Position numbers and translations under genes: made by a program. Source: Nocardia sienata NBRC 100364 (GTDB taxonomy: Bacteria > Actinomycetota > Actinomycetes > Mycobacteriales > Mycobacteriaceae). Taken from it: a stretch of 64,000 bases of DNA. The stretch lies in contig NZ_BDBX01000014.1 in assembly GCF_001613205.1 (NCBI RefSeq), forward strand, positions 1-64,000, given 5' to 3'. The notes below the pieces were generated by a model. It ran no database searches. It was given only the letters and a program-made list of their open reading frames with translations, and was not told the origin of the DNA. Numbering within the stretch: position 1 is the first letter of the stretch; every line of letters begins with the position of its first letter. Positions 30,065 through 39,072 of this stretch are shown here, in pieces.

Positions 30065-30591
30065 GATGACCGCACGCTACCGTCTGCCCCGGTGGGGCGG
30101 CCTGTGATTTTCGGCGGATCGGTGCGGTGCGGTTCGCGGCGCACCCAGGCGCCCGGGTCGGCGGTGAGCGTTCCGATGAATTCCGGCAGGGCGTTCGCGG
30201 CGATATCGGCCAGGCTCACATTCTCCAGGACCGCGCGCAGGTTCACCCGCAGGGCGATCCACACCTGCTGCAGCGGTTCGGCCACGCCCCCGTACTGCAC
30301 TTCTTCGGGCCGCAGGCCGCGCACCGAGGCGAGCGGGCCCTCGAGGGCGCGGATGACATCGGCGATGGAGATCTCGCCGGCCGGCCGGGCCAGCCGGTAA
30401 CCGCCGTCGGGGCCGCGCCGGCTGGTGACCAGCCCGGCCCGGCGCAATTCGGCCAGGACACTTTCGAGCACTTTGGGTGGTATGCGCTGTGCTGCCGCGA
30501 TGGACTCCGCCTTCACCGCGGCAGCCTGGTCGGATGCCGTGATCTCGAGCAGGGTCCGCACGGCATGATCCACCTTGGCGGTGATGTGCAC
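30058..30591 (-). CDS. Rrf2-family transcriptional regulator without Fe-S cysteines
   Basis: A 177-residue winged-helix Rrf2 protein: HITAKVDHAVRTLLEI, IPPKVLESVLAELRRAGLV and SRRGPDGGYRLARP are typical. The loop that carries three Fe-S cysteines in IscR and NsrR has none here; the only Cys is the last residue. It must sense something other than an Fe-S cluster. The GTG at 30591 is the family start. It overlaps the ABC gene downstream and likely regulates the exporter operon. Confidence 0.88.
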   Translation of the reverse strand: MHITAKVDHAVRTLLEITASDQAAAVKAESIAAAQRIPPKVLESVLAELRRAGLVTSRRGPDGGYRLARPAGEISIADVIRALEGPLASVRGLRPEEVQYGGVAEPLQQVWIALRVNLRAVLENVSLADIAANALPEFIGTLTADPGAWVRREPHRTDPPKITGRPTGADGSVRSSC

Positions 30592-30638
30592 GACTGACCT
30601 GACCTTTCGCTGTGCCGGGGCACGATGACGCGACAAAC

Positions 30639-31229
30639 CTAGTCGGCGCCGGGTTGCAGAACCGCGAGCGCCGCGTCCAGCAGCGTCGCCTCCACCACAT
30701 CATCTCCCGCATCCTGGGCGATCTCGTTCGAAATCAGCGCGACGGCCAGGATTTCCATGGCCGCACTGGCCCGCAGCAACCGAACCGCGGTGGGTTCGGG
30801 CCCGGCGAGCCAGTTCCGCAGCGCCTTGTTGGCGTCGACGATCACCGGGTACTGGTCGGCGAGCGCGTTGATGATGGGGACCGCGTTGCGCAGCATCATC
30901 TCCCCGGCGTCGCGGTGCCGGATCATGGCCCGGATATAGGTTTGCAGGATGGTCCGGCGGCCTTCGACGTCGGGGGTCATCTGTTCTACTTCGTCGGCGA
31001 GCGCGCGCAGATCGTCGAGGAGCGGGTCGACGATCGCCACGAGCAGTTCGAGTTTCGAGGCGAAGTGATAGTAGAGCGACGGTTTTGTGATTCCGACCGC
31101 ATCCGCGATCTCGCGCAGGCTCGTCTCTTCGAAACCCTTGGCCACGAACAGGCGCACCGCGGCATCCAGGATGGCCCGCTTGGTGTCGCGACCTGCGGTA
31201 ACGTGGTCGCCAGTTCTGCGATTCGCCAT
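30639..31229 (-). CDS. TetR/AcrR-family transcriptional regulator
   Basis: A 196-residue repressor: HTH at about 15-60 with ITKPSLYYHFASKLELLVA, then a helical ligand domain. It is divergent from the MMPL gene at 31487; the 257-bp gap carries a perfect 12-bp palindrome. It is also 47 bp upstream of, and co-directional with, the Rrf2-ABC-ABC genes, so it may control both transport systems. Confidence 0.9.
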   Translation of the reverse strand: MANRRTGDHVTAGRDTKRAILDAAVRLFVAKGFEETSLREIADAVGITKPSLYYHFASKLELLVAIVDPLLDDLRALADEVEQMTPDVEGRRTILQTYIRAMIRHRDAGEMMLRNAVPIINALADQYPVIVDANKALRNWLAGPEPTAVRLLRASAAMEILAVALISNEIAQDAGDDVVEATLLDAALAVLQPGAD

Positions 31230-31319
31230 GCTCGGCCCTTTCTCGTTCTCCCGGTGACACGTCCGGCCGGCACCGGAAGTCGAGCTTGTTCCTCCACTTA
31301 ACCTCCCGGTAGCCTACCT

Positions 31320-31331
31320 ACCGTACGGTAG
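31320..31331. promoter_or_regulatory. Palindromic operator between the TetR and MMPL genes
   Basis: TACCGTACGGTA is a perfect 12-bp palindrome, flanked by a further TACC half-site on the left. It sits in the divergent TetR/MMPL promoter region, 91 bp from the TetR start and 156 bp from the MMPL start. Operators of this shape are typical for TetR proteins of mycobacterial and nocardial transporter loci. Confidence 0.6.
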
Positions 31332-31486
31332 ATACATCTGGCGTCCACCGTGTAGGCGGATACACCGGCTCCGGGCACGCGAAAGCGTCCGGCCCGATCG
31401 GCCCCGGTCCGCGATAGCGACGTCGGCCGTCAGCTCGTCACGCGCATATGACCGAAACGTCCCGGCCTCGCTAGGAGAAATCCCTC

Positions 31487-33874
31487 GTGTCCGTATTCCT
31501 GTACAGATGGGGAAAGTTCGCTTTCCGCCGGAAATGGATAGTGCTGCCCGTCTGGGCGCTGATCCTGGTACTGCTCGGTGGGGCGGCGGCCGCGCTGTCC
31601 AAGCCGTTCCAGGACAGCTTCGAGATGCCGGGACTACCGTCGGAGAAGGCCACCGCCATCCTCGAAGAACATATGCCGCAGATGGCCGCGATGTTCAGCA
31701 TCGACGCCATCAACGGCACCTATGTGATCGCGGCCCAGAACGGCAAACTCACCGACGAGCCGAATATGGCCGCACTCGACGCGCTGGTCCAGCGGCTGAA
31801 CGAACTCGACATCGTCGATCACACCGAACAGGCCGTCAACCCGGTCCTCGCCACCTCGATGATGCCCGCCAGCCAGGAAGCCGCCAAGGCCCAGGCACAG
31901 GCCGCGGCCGGACTCGCGCCCGGTGAGGCCCCGCCGCTGCCGGAGCCGAACTGCCTCGACGGGCAGGGCTCACCGGAGTTCAAGGGTCTGTGCGGTGGCG
32001 CTCCGCTGAACGTGCTCAACGAGAGCAACCCGGAAACCGTCGCCGTACTCGACGTGAAATTCACGATGCCGACCTTCTCCGATATCACCGAGGAGAACCG
32101 GCAGGCCGCCGAGGCCATCGCCCAGGAGGCCCGCAATGCCGGCCTGCAGGTGGAGCTCACCGGCGCCATCGCGCAGACCCAGGTCGAGTCCGGCCAGGCC
32201 GAGATGATAGGTATCGGGGTCGCGCTGATCGTCATGATCATCGCCTTCGGTGCCATCGTGGCGGCGTTCGTCCCCATTGTCACCGGCATCGTCGGTGTCG
32301 CCTGCGCGGGCGCGCTCATCCTGACCGGCACCTCGCTGACCGAGGTCCCGACGTTCACCCCGATCCTGGCCTCCATGATCGGCCTGGCGCTGTCGATCGA
32401 TTACGCGCTGTTCATCGTCTCCCGGTACAAGCACGAGCTGGTGGTCCAGGATTCACCCGAGGAAGCCGCGGGTGTCGCGGTCGGCACCGCCGGTTCGGCC
32501 GTGGTGTTCGCCGGACTCACCGTGGTGATCGCCCTGCTCGGGCTTTCGGTGGTCGGGATCGGCTTCCTCACCATGATGGGTATCGGCGGGGCCATCGCCG
32601 CGGGGTTCGCGGTATTCGCCGCCATCACTCTGATGCCCGCGCTGCTCGGCGCGCTCGGCCGGTTCCTGTTCAAACCGAAACTGCCGCTGGTCGCCCAGCA
32701 CGATCCCGAGGACGACGATTCGGTCACCAACGGGATGCGCTTCGCCCGCGTGATCGCCCGGGTGCCGGTGCTGACGCTGGTGGTGAGCGCGGTAGTACTG
32801 GGCGCGCTCGCCGCCCCGGCCACCCAGCTGAACCTGGGCCTGCCCGGTGGCGACAGCATGCCCGAGGACTCCTCGATGCGTAAAGCCTACGAATTGCAGA
32901 CCGAGGGCTTCGGCGAGGGCAAGAACGGCGCACTGGTGATAGCGGTCGATCTCTCGCAGACCCCGCAGGATCAGCGCGACGCCGCGCTCACGGCACTGCG
33001 GGACGAGCTGGCGAGCTACGACGGCGTGGACTACCTGAGTGTCGCGCAGCCCAGCCGGGACGGGCAGGCCGCGCTGTTCCAGGTGGTGCCCGATTCCGGT
33101 CCGAACAGTGCCGAGACCCAGGACCTGGTGGCGCACGCCCGTGACGCGGAGGCCGCGCTGCAGGATCGGTACGGCATGGAGTACGGCATCACCGGCCAGA
33201 CCGCCATCTACGCCGACGTCAACAGTGTGCTGCTGACCAGCATCATCCCGTACCTGGCCATTGTCGCGGCGGCCGCGTTCGTGCTGCTGCTGCTGGTGTT
33301 CCGGTCCATTCTGGTACCGCTCACCGCCGCGCTCGGCTTCCTGCTGTCCATGGCCGCGACCTTCGGCGTCACCGTGCTGATCTTCCAGGAGGGCGCCTTC
33401 GGCATCGTCTCCGACACCCATCCGATCATCAGCTTCCTGCCCATCGTGCTGATCGGCCTGGTGTTCGGTCTGGCGATGGACTACCAGGTCTTCCTGGTGA
33501 CCCGGATGCGCGAGGAGTACGTGCACGGCAAGGATCCGAAGGAGGCGATGGTCAGCGGCTACCACCACGGCGCGCGCGTGGTCACCGCGGCCGCGATCAT
33601 CATGATCTCGGTGTTCGGCGGCTTCATGCTCTCGCCGGACATCACCTCCAAGTCCATGGGCTTCGCCCTGGCGGCGGGTGTGTTCTTCGACGCCTTCCTG
33701 GTGCGTATGGTGCTGATCCCGTCGCTGCTGGCGTTGCTGGGCAAATGGGCCTGGTGGATGCCGGCCTGGCTGGACCGGATCCTGCCGGATATCGATGTCG
33801 AGGGGACGAAACTGCGCGAGCTCCAGCAGCGCGCCAAGACCCCCGCGGTCGAATCCGAACCCGCCGGGGTCTGA
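31487..33874 (+). CDS. MMPL-family RND transporter
   Basis: A 795-residue MMPL transporter. One N-terminal TM helix (about 18-40), an external domain, a first TM bundle (about 230-400) with GLALSIDYALFIVSRY, a second external domain, and a second TM bundle (about 575-765) with GLVFGLAMDYQVFLVTRM. The paired Asp-Tyr residues are the proton-relay motif. The GTG at 31487 has AGGAGA 10 nt upstream. Substrate unknown. The 18-bp terminator after it closes the transcription unit. Confidence 0.92.
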   Translation: MSVFLYRWGKFAFRRKWIVLPVWALILVLLGGAAAALSKPFQDSFEMPGLPSEKATAILEEHMPQMAAMFSIDAINGTYVIAAQNGKLTDEPNMAALDALVQRLNELDIVDHTEQAVNPVLATSMMPASQEAAKAQAQAAAGLAPGEAPPLPEPNCLDGQGSPEFKGLCGGAPLNVLNESNPETVAVLDVKFTMPTFSDITEENRQAAEAIAQEARNAGLQVELTGAIAQTQVESGQAEMIGIGVALIVMIIAFGAIVAAFVPIVTGIVGVACAGALILTGTSLTEVPTFTPILASMIGLALSIDYALFIVSRYKHELVVQDSPEEAAGVAVGTAGSAVVFAGLTVVIALLGLSVVGIGFLTMMGIGGAIAAGFAVFAAITLMPALLGALGRFLFKPKLPLVAQHDPEDDDSVTNGMRFARVIARVPVLTLVVSAVVLGALAAPATQLNLGLPGGDSMPEDSSMRKAYELQTEGFGEGKNGALVIAVDLSQTPQDQRDAALTALRDELASYDGVDYLSVAQPSRDGQAALFQVVPDSGPNSAETQDLVAHARDAEAALQDRYGMEYGITGQTAIYADVNSVLLTSIIPYLAIVAAAAFVLLLLVFRSILVPLTAALGFLLSMAATFGVTVLIFQEGAFGIVSDTHPIISFLPIVLIGLVFGLAMDYQVFLVTRMREEYVHGKDPKEAMVSGYHHGARVVTAAAIIMISVFGGFMLSPDITSKSMGFALAAGVFFDAFLVRMVLIPSLLALLGKWAWWMPAWLDRILPDIDVEGTKLRELQQRAKTPAVESEPAGV

Positions 33875-33890
33875 TCCACCGCTGTACCGA

Positions 33891-33929
33891 CGAAACGGCC
33901 GGCGTCCGCAACGGACGCCGGCCGTTTCG
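33891..33929 (+). terminator. Strong hairpin terminator after the MMPL gene
   Basis: A perfect 18-bp stem (33891-33908 with 33912-33929), loop CAA, beginning 17 bp after the MMPL stop. Confidence 0.8.
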
Positions 33930-33954
33930 TTGCCGGGTCGCCGCCGGGATTCAG

Positions 33955-34200
33955 GCGAGCGGCCCCGCGCCGCGCCGGATGCGCGGGCCGGGCGGGCAAC
34001 GCCAGGCGGCAGCGCCGAGTAGGCAGAGCCGGGCGGGCAACGTCGAGCAGATGGCTGCAGGTGCGCAGCGCCAGGCGTGGCCGCGCCTGGGGATCGACGG
34101 CGAGCCGGCAGCGCCGGAAGGCAACGGCAGACGAGCGACTGCCGTTCAGCGCCAGGCAGGCAACGCCGGGCAGCGCTCAGCGCCAGGCAGGCAGTTCCGG
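33955..34200. repeat. Low-complexity stretch with short imperfect direct repeats
   Basis: Repeated GGGCGGGCAACG, CAGCGCCAGGC and CAGGCAGGCAACGCC blocks fill the 300 bp between the MMPL terminator and the isomerase-like gene, and run into its last codons. No gene is seen. Repeated expansion by slippage is the simplest reading. Confidence 0.55.
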
Positions 34201-34908
34201 CAGCGGCCGCGGCAGCGCGCTGTCGGCGCCACGGCCCAGCAGCCAGGCCAGCAGCGCCGACGCCGGCCCCGCCACGACCTGCTCGGGTTCCCCCGCCCCC
34301 ACGATCGCCGTGAAACCCGTATCGGTCGCGTCGACGGCGAAGGGCCGCACCCCCGCACGCCCACCCAGGTCGACGGCGGCCTCGGCGAGCAGTTCGGCCA
34401 CGAAATCGGCCGGCCAGTGGGCGTGGGTGTAGCCGGCGTTCAGATCCACGTGGTGGATCAGCACCTCCTGCAACCGCATCCACGGAATCCGGGTCGCCTC
34501 GATCGCAGTGCCCTGCCTGGTCCGGACCTCCGCCCGCCACTGCTCGGCGGAGAGCACCCCGGCCATCCCGGACAGCCGGTCGGCCGAATCCACCAGATCG
34601 GCGCGCTGTTCGGCGAGCGGACGCGGCGCACCCGCCTCGATATCGGAGTCCCGCAGGGCCGCGCTGGCGTACTGCGGCGTCTCCACCCCCGTGTGCGCCC
34701 AGAGCAACAGGTTGACCAGGCTGTCGGCATTGCGGGACAGATGGGTCAGAACATGGCCCCGGGTCCAGCCCGGTAGCGCGGAGGGGGCGGCGACCGCCGC
34801 GTCGTCCAGGGTGTCGACGGTGGCGAGCAGCGCACGGGTCGCGTCGGTGACCGCCTGCGTCCGCGCGGTGAGCAGTTCGATGAAATCGCTGGGCACGGCT
34901 TCCGACAC
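34177..34908 (-). CDS. Maleylpyruvate isomerase/DinB-fold protein, mycothiol-dependent family
   Basis: A protein of about 243 residues with the actinobacterial mycothiol-dependent maleylpyruvate isomerase N-terminal domain: PSALPGWTRGHVLTHLSRNADSL and the later RLQEVLIHHVDLNAGY give the metal-binding His set. A C-terminal SCP2-like part follows (AIVGAGEPEQVVAGPASALLAWLLGR). Family members use mycothiol as cofactor, but most have unknown substrates. The GTG at 34908 is used; a GTG at 34896 is also possible. It is 16 bp downstream of vsr. Confidence 0.8.
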   Translation of the reverse strand: MSEAVPSDFIELLTARTQAVTDATRALLATVDTLDDAAVAAPSALPGWTRGHVLTHLSRNADSLVNLLLWAHTGVETPQYASAALRDSDIEAGAPRPLAEQRADLVDSADRLSGMAGVLSAEQWRAEVRTRQGTAIEATRIPWMRLQEVLIHHVDLNAGYTHAHWPADFVAELLAEAAVDLGGRAGVRPFAVDATDTGFTAIVGAGEPEQVVAGPASALLAWLLGRGADSALPRPLPELPAWR

Positions 34909-34924
34909 TACTTCCGCAATACGA

Positions 34925-35389
34925 CTACTTCCCAGTGGTTTCCGGTCCCGGCGGGTCGGTCCCCAGGGCGGCCTGCACCCGGTCGGCGGCGCGCACCGGA
35001 TCCTCGTGTTCCCAGATCCGGACGACCTGCCAGCCCGCCGCGCGCAGGGCTGCGTCGGTAGCCCGGTCGCGCGCGACATTGCCGGCCAGCTTCTCCGCCC
35101 ACCATCCGGCGTTGTTCTTGGGGTCGGTGGCGTGGTCGGGGCAGCGGTGCCAGAAACAGCCGTCCACATAGACCGCGATCCGCCGGCGCGGGAACACCAG
35201 ATCCGCGCGGCGGCGCTGGCCCCGGATCGGCGCGCGGTCCACGAAATAGCGCAGGCCCCGCCGGTGCAGTTCACGGCGCAGAGCCAGTTCGGGCGCAGTG
35301 TGGGCGCGCCGCTGCCGCGACATCCGCGCGCTGGTCGCCGCGTCGGTCGGCGGGCGCCACGAGCCGGCGCCGGAAGGGTCACCGGTCAT
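34925..35389 (-). CDS. vsr: Very short patch repair endonuclease
   Basis: A 154-residue Vsr-type endonuclease that nicks 5' to T:G mismatches arising by deamination of 5-methylcytosine. The core RRADLVFPRRRIAVYVDGCF with WHRCPDHA, the PKNN loop and the C-terminal RDRATDAALRAAGWQVVRIWEHE are all diagnostic. The ATG at 35389 overlaps the stop of the cytosine methyltransferase (ATGA), so repair enzyme and mutagenic methyltransferase are made together. Confidence 0.94.
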   Translation of the reverse strand: MTGDPSGAGSWRPPTDAATSARMSRQRRAHTAPELALRRELHRRGLRYFVDRAPIRGQRRRADLVFPRRRIAVYVDGCFWHRCPDHATDPKNNAGWWAEKLAGNVARDRATDAALRAAGWQVVRIWEHEDPVRAADRVQAALGTDPPGPETTGK

Positions 35390-36534
35390 GCCGCCCAACC
35401 ACCCATCCGGTCCAGATGCGCCTGCACATCGTCGAGGAACCCGACCGGGAAACGCAGCGACCCCATACCGGTGCGGCGCAGGAAACCGGCGGTGGCGCGC
35501 GCCGACAGCAGCTGGGTGTCGGACAAGAAGAAGCGCAGGTCCTCATAGGGATCGTGCACGGGCCACGGCGAGATCGGCACCTCGAAGGCCGACCCGGCCC
35601 GCCCCCACGCCGCACCCGGCCACGGGCTGCCCGGCGGCAGCGGAATATGTCCCGGTATCGGCTCGGCCGGAGTACTCAACCGGGAACCGACCCACGCCGC
35701 CATCCGCACACTCACCGCGTTGCCCACCAGTTTCCAGCGTTGCCCCGGCCGGAATCCCGGCGCATCCAGCGCCGGTTCGGTCCAGCCGGGCACGAAGCCC
35801 TGCAACCGCTCCCCGTCGGTGATTCCCGGCGTCACGATCTCCCCGGACGGCAGTCGCACTGCCGGCGGGCTGGCGATGCCGAGACCCGACCCGCCCTTCA
35901 AGGTCGGGACGGCGTTGACCACCCACCCCAGGCCGCGCACACCTTCGGTCCAGTAGAAGCCGCACGGATCGTGTTCCGGGGAACCCAGCAGCCGCGGCCC
36001 GGCGTCGTCGGCGAACAGCACCGTGCGCGGATCCTCGGTGCGCGAGGCCAGCAAGATCACCCGGTTGCGCCGCTGCGGCAGGCCGAACGCGCGCGCGTCC
36101 ACCACCCGGTAGGCCCAGGTGTAGCCGAGCTCGTCGAGGGCCGCGGTGATATGACGCATGGCCGCTCCGCGGCCGAGTTGCAGCATGAACGGCACGTTCT
36201 CGATGAGCAGCCAGCGCGGCCCGCGTTTACGCCGCACGAGCCGGAACACATGGTCGACCAGACTCGATCGGGTGCCGGTGATTCCCGCGGTGCGGCCTGC
36301 CTGCGACAGGTCCTGGCATGGGAAACCCGCGGCGACCAGTTCGGTATCCGGCGGTAGCGCACGCAGCCGGGTGATATCGGTGTGCAGTTCGGCTTCGGGG
36401 AAGCGGCTCGCCAGCACCGCCCGTGCGCCCGAGTCGATTTCACACAGCAGAGTCGTTCGCCATCCGTGCGCCGACAGCCCGAGTTCGAGTCCTCCGATCC
36501 CGGCGAAAAGCCCCACCATCCGCGCGCCCGTCAC
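35386..36534 (-). CDS. C5-cytosine DNA methyltransferase
   Basis: A 382-residue m5C methyltransferase. Motif I is LFAGIGGLELGL, motif IV is GFPCQDLSQAG with the catalytic Cys, motif VI is IENVPFML, motif VIII is QRRNRVILLAS, and motif X is WKLVGNAVS. About 90 residues follow motif X and match no motif I know; they may contact Vsr or DNA. No restriction endonuclease gene is adjacent, so this is a methyltransferase/Vsr pair without cognate nuclease. The GTG at 36534 has GAGAGG upstream; the target sequence cannot be predicted. Confidence 0.93.
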   Translation of the reverse strand: MTGARMVGLFAGIGGLELGLSAHGWRTTLLCEIDSGARAVLASRFPEAELHTDITRLRALPPDTELVAAGFPCQDLSQAGRTAGITGTRSSLVDHVFRLVRRKRGPRWLLIENVPFMLQLGRGAAMRHITAALDELGYTWAYRVVDARAFGLPQRRNRVILLASRTEDPRTVLFADDAGPRLLGSPEHDPCGFYWTEGVRGLGWVVNAVPTLKGGSGLGIASPPAVRLPSGEIVTPGITDGERLQGFVPGWTEPALDAPGFRPGQRWKLVGNAVSVRMAAWVGSRLSTPAEPIPGHIPLPPGSPWPGAAWGRAGSAFEVPISPWPVHDPYEDLRFFLSDTQLLSARATAGFLRRTGMGSLRFPVGFLDDVQAHLDRMGGWAA

Positions 36535-36822
36535 GAAGTCCTCTCTCCATCCGGTCCGGCTCCCGAAGGGAGATTACTCCGCGAATTCTCCCGGCTTCCC
36601 GGGTCGCTGCGCCCGAGCGGGGGATTCGTGGCCGAGCCCTTCTCCAGGAGCGGTCCGCAACCGTGAGATACACCACCGTCGCACAGGTGCCCGCCCTGCG
36701 GGTCGATCACGACCGATCGAGAGCTACTCAGCGACAACGCCATAGAATGCCTGGTCAGAAGGATTATCACCGGTGGTTTCAGGTTCGCGGCCCGGGCCCG
36801 GAGGTCTGGCAGGATGGGCGCC

Positions 36823-37887
36823 ATGAGGTTGCGTGTCGGTCTGGCCACCGTGGTGTCGGGCGCTTTCGCCCTGTCCGGTGCGGTCCTACCCGGCGCCGCG
36901 GCGGCCGTCCCCGGACTCCTGCACGCCACACCCGCGCGGCCCGATACCGGTTCCGCCGAAGACCCCGGTCCGGTGGAGAAAGCCGAACCCGTCCCGGCGC
37001 CGAAGGCCGCGATCATCGGTACCGAACCGGTGGACGACCGGCTGATGCGGGTGTTCGTGGATTCACCGGCCATGCATCGCACGGTGCAGGTACTGGTCCT
37101 GCTACCCGCCGACCGGAGCAAACCCCGCCCCACCGTCTACATGCTCGACGGCCGCAGCACCCAACCCGACAGCAACAACTGGCTCGACCGCGGCCACGCC
37201 GCCCAGTTCTTCGCCGACAAACCGGTCAATGTGGTGTTCACCGTCGGAGGGCCCGCCAGTTTCTACACCGATTGGCAGCGCCCCGACCCGGTACTCGGCG
37301 TCAACAAATGGGAGACCTTCCTCACCGAGGAACTGCCCCCGCTGCTGGACGCCCGGTTTTCCGGAAACGGCCGCAACGCCGTGATCGGCACCTCCATGGG
37401 CGCCGAGGCCGCGATGATGCTCGCCATCCGCAAACCCGGCCTGTACTCGGCGGTCGGCGCGCACAGCGGCTGTTTCTCGACCGGCACCGACCTGGGCCAG
37501 GCCCAGGCCCGCGTCGTCGTCTCCACCTACAAGGGCGATCCGGACAACATGTTCGGCGCCCCCGACGACCCGGCCTGGCTCGCCCACGACGTGACCCTGC
37601 ACGCCGCCGCGCTGCGCGGCAAAGCACTCTACCTGTCGGTGGGCAGCGGCCGGCCCGGTATCCACGACACCCTGGCCAACCCGGAAACCCCCACCAGCGT
37701 GGTGATGGGCGGCCCGCTGGAGGCGGCCACCGACTTCTGCACCCGCCGCCTGGCCCAGCGCCTCGACAGCCTGGGCATCACCTACACGGCCAACTTCCGC
37801 CCGACCGGTACCCACTCGTGGCCGTACTGGGCGGACGAACTGGTCACCTCCTGGCCCACCATCGCCGGCGGGCTCGGACTCGACTGA
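36823..37887 (+). CDS. Secreted antigen-85-like esterase/mycolyltransferase family protein
   Basis: A 354-residue exported alpha/beta hydrolase. The signal peptide ends near residue 26 (GAAAA), followed by a Pro-rich linker. The nucleophile elbow is GTSMGAEA and the catalytic His is in GTHSWPYWADEL, both as in antigen 85 mycolyltransferases that build trehalose dimycolate and mycolyl-arabinogalactan. The CAGGAT hexamer (36810-36815) 7 nt before the ATG at 36823 suggests a leaderless start; an ATG at 36814 is less likely. A mycolyltransferase role is likely but not certain, since this group also includes esterases. Confidence 0.85.
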   Translation: MRLRVGLATVVSGAFALSGAVLPGAAAAVPGLLHATPARPDTGSAEDPGPVEKAEPVPAPKAAIIGTEPVDDRLMRVFVDSPAMHRTVQVLVLLPADRSKPRPTVYMLDGRSTQPDSNNWLDRGHAAQFFADKPVNVVFTVGGPASFYTDWQRPDPVLGVNKWETFLTEELPPLLDARFSGNGRNAVIGTSMGAEAAMMLAIRKPGLYSAVGAHSGCFSTGTDLGQAQARVVVSTYKGDPDNMFGAPDDPAWLAHDVTLHAAALRGKALYLSVGSGRPGIHDTLANPETPTSVVMGGPLEAATDFCTRRLAQRLDSLGITYTANFRPTGTHSWPYWADELVTSWPTIAGGLGLD

Positions 37888-37895
37888 ACCGGCCT

Positions 37896-38978
37896 TTACG
37901 CGCTGCCCGCGAAACGGGCCGCGTTCTGCGGGTCGGTCGCGAAACGCAGGAACAGATCGTTCTCGTGCGGATCGCCCGCGGTCACCCGGACACCCTCACC
38001 GGCGAAGGGGCGGATCAGCACACCCGCCGCCGCGCTCGCCTCCGCGAATTCGGTGGTAGCGGCGTCCAGCGTGATCCACAGGAAGTTCGATTCGCTCACC
38101 GGCACCCGGTAGCCCGCCGCCAGCAGCGCGGTACGCATCCGGTCGCGTTCGGCGATCACCGCCTCGGTGCGGTCCAGCAGTTCGGGACGGGCCTCCAGCG
38201 AGGCGATGGCCGCGGCCTGCGCGACCCGGCTCACGCTGAACGGGATGTGCACCTTCAGCAACGCCGCGATGACCTCCGGCGCGCCCACCGCGTACCCGAC
38301 ACGCAGCCCAGCCAGCCCGTAGGCCTTCGAGAAGGTTCGCAGCACAACCACATTCGGCCGGTTCCGGGCCAGCTCCACCCCGTCGGGATGATCACCGGGC
38401 GTCATCCGGAGGTACTCGTAGTACGCCTCGTCCAGCGCGATCAGGACATGGCCGGGCACCCGGTCGAGGAATCGCTCCAGTTCCGCCCGGCCGACGGCGG
38501 TGCCGGTCGGATTGTTCGGATTGCACACGAACACCAGCCGGGTCCGCTCGGTGACGGCGGCGGCCAGTGCGTCCAGATCGTGCACATGATCGCGCAGCGG
38601 CACGGTCACCGCGGTCGCGTTGCCGACCTGGGTGATGATCGGATACGCCTCGAACGAACGCCACGCGTAGAGCACCTCGTCGGCCGGACCCGCGCAGGTG
38701 ATCTGGATCAGTTCCTGGCACAGCGCCACGCTCCCGCAACCGACCGCGATATTCGCCGGCTCGACGCCGAGGAACTGCGCCAGCGCCGCTCGCAGTTCGC
38801 CGGACTGGTTGTCGGGGTAGCGGTTGGCCAGTTCCACCGCCTCGGCGATGGCTTTGCTCGCGGCGGGCAGCGGACCGATAGTGGTCTCGTTGCTCGCCAG
38901 CTTGACCGCGCCGGGATGGCTGCGGCCGGGAACGTATGCCGGAATGGAGTCGAGGTCCGGCCGGATGTGCGCGGTCAC
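37896..38978 (-). CDS. pat: Aromatic amino acid / histidinol-phosphate-type aminotransferase
   Basis: A 360-residue fold-type I aminotransferase closest to actinobacterial Pat (HisC2, Rv3772), which transaminates phenylpyruvate and related ketoacids. Visible are KLASNETTIGP, CNPNNPTGTAVG, the DEAYYEYL segment, and the PLP lysine in RTFSKAYGLAGLRVGY. It is 9 bp from the esterase stop on the opposite strand. Separate his genes are not nearby, which supports an aromatic role. Confidence 0.9.
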   Translation of the reverse strand: MTAHIRPDLDSIPAYVPGRSHPGAVKLASNETTIGPLPAASKAIAEAVELANRYPDNQSGELRAALAQFLGVEPANIAVGCGSVALCQELIQITCAGPADEVLYAWRSFEAYPIITQVGNATAVTVPLRDHVHDLDALAAAVTERTRLVFVCNPNNPTGTAVGRAELERFLDRVPGHVLIALDEAYYEYLRMTPGDHPDGVELARNRPNVVVLRTFSKAYGLAGLRVGYAVGAPEVIAALLKVHIPFSVSRVAQAAAIASLEARPELLDRTEAVIAERDRMRTALLAAGYRVPVSESNFLWITLDAATTEFAEASAAAGVLIRPFAGEGVRVTAGDPHENDLFLRFATDPQNAARFAGSA

Positions 38979-39072
38979 GTAACGAGCTTAGTTCCGGTCT
39001 CGATCGAGCCACGTTCGGGCTGCTCAACCGCTAATTCTTCCCGGTCCCGGGATATCGCCCTACGCTGGGAAC

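Noticed and set aside
32453..34540. A 695-codon minus-strand frame opposite MMPL
   Set aside because: Antisense of MMPL and its terminator; Gly/His/Gln-rich composition and no motifs.
34925..36534. Complete restriction-modification system
   Set aside because: No nuclease gene is found on either side; only methyltransferase and Vsr are present.
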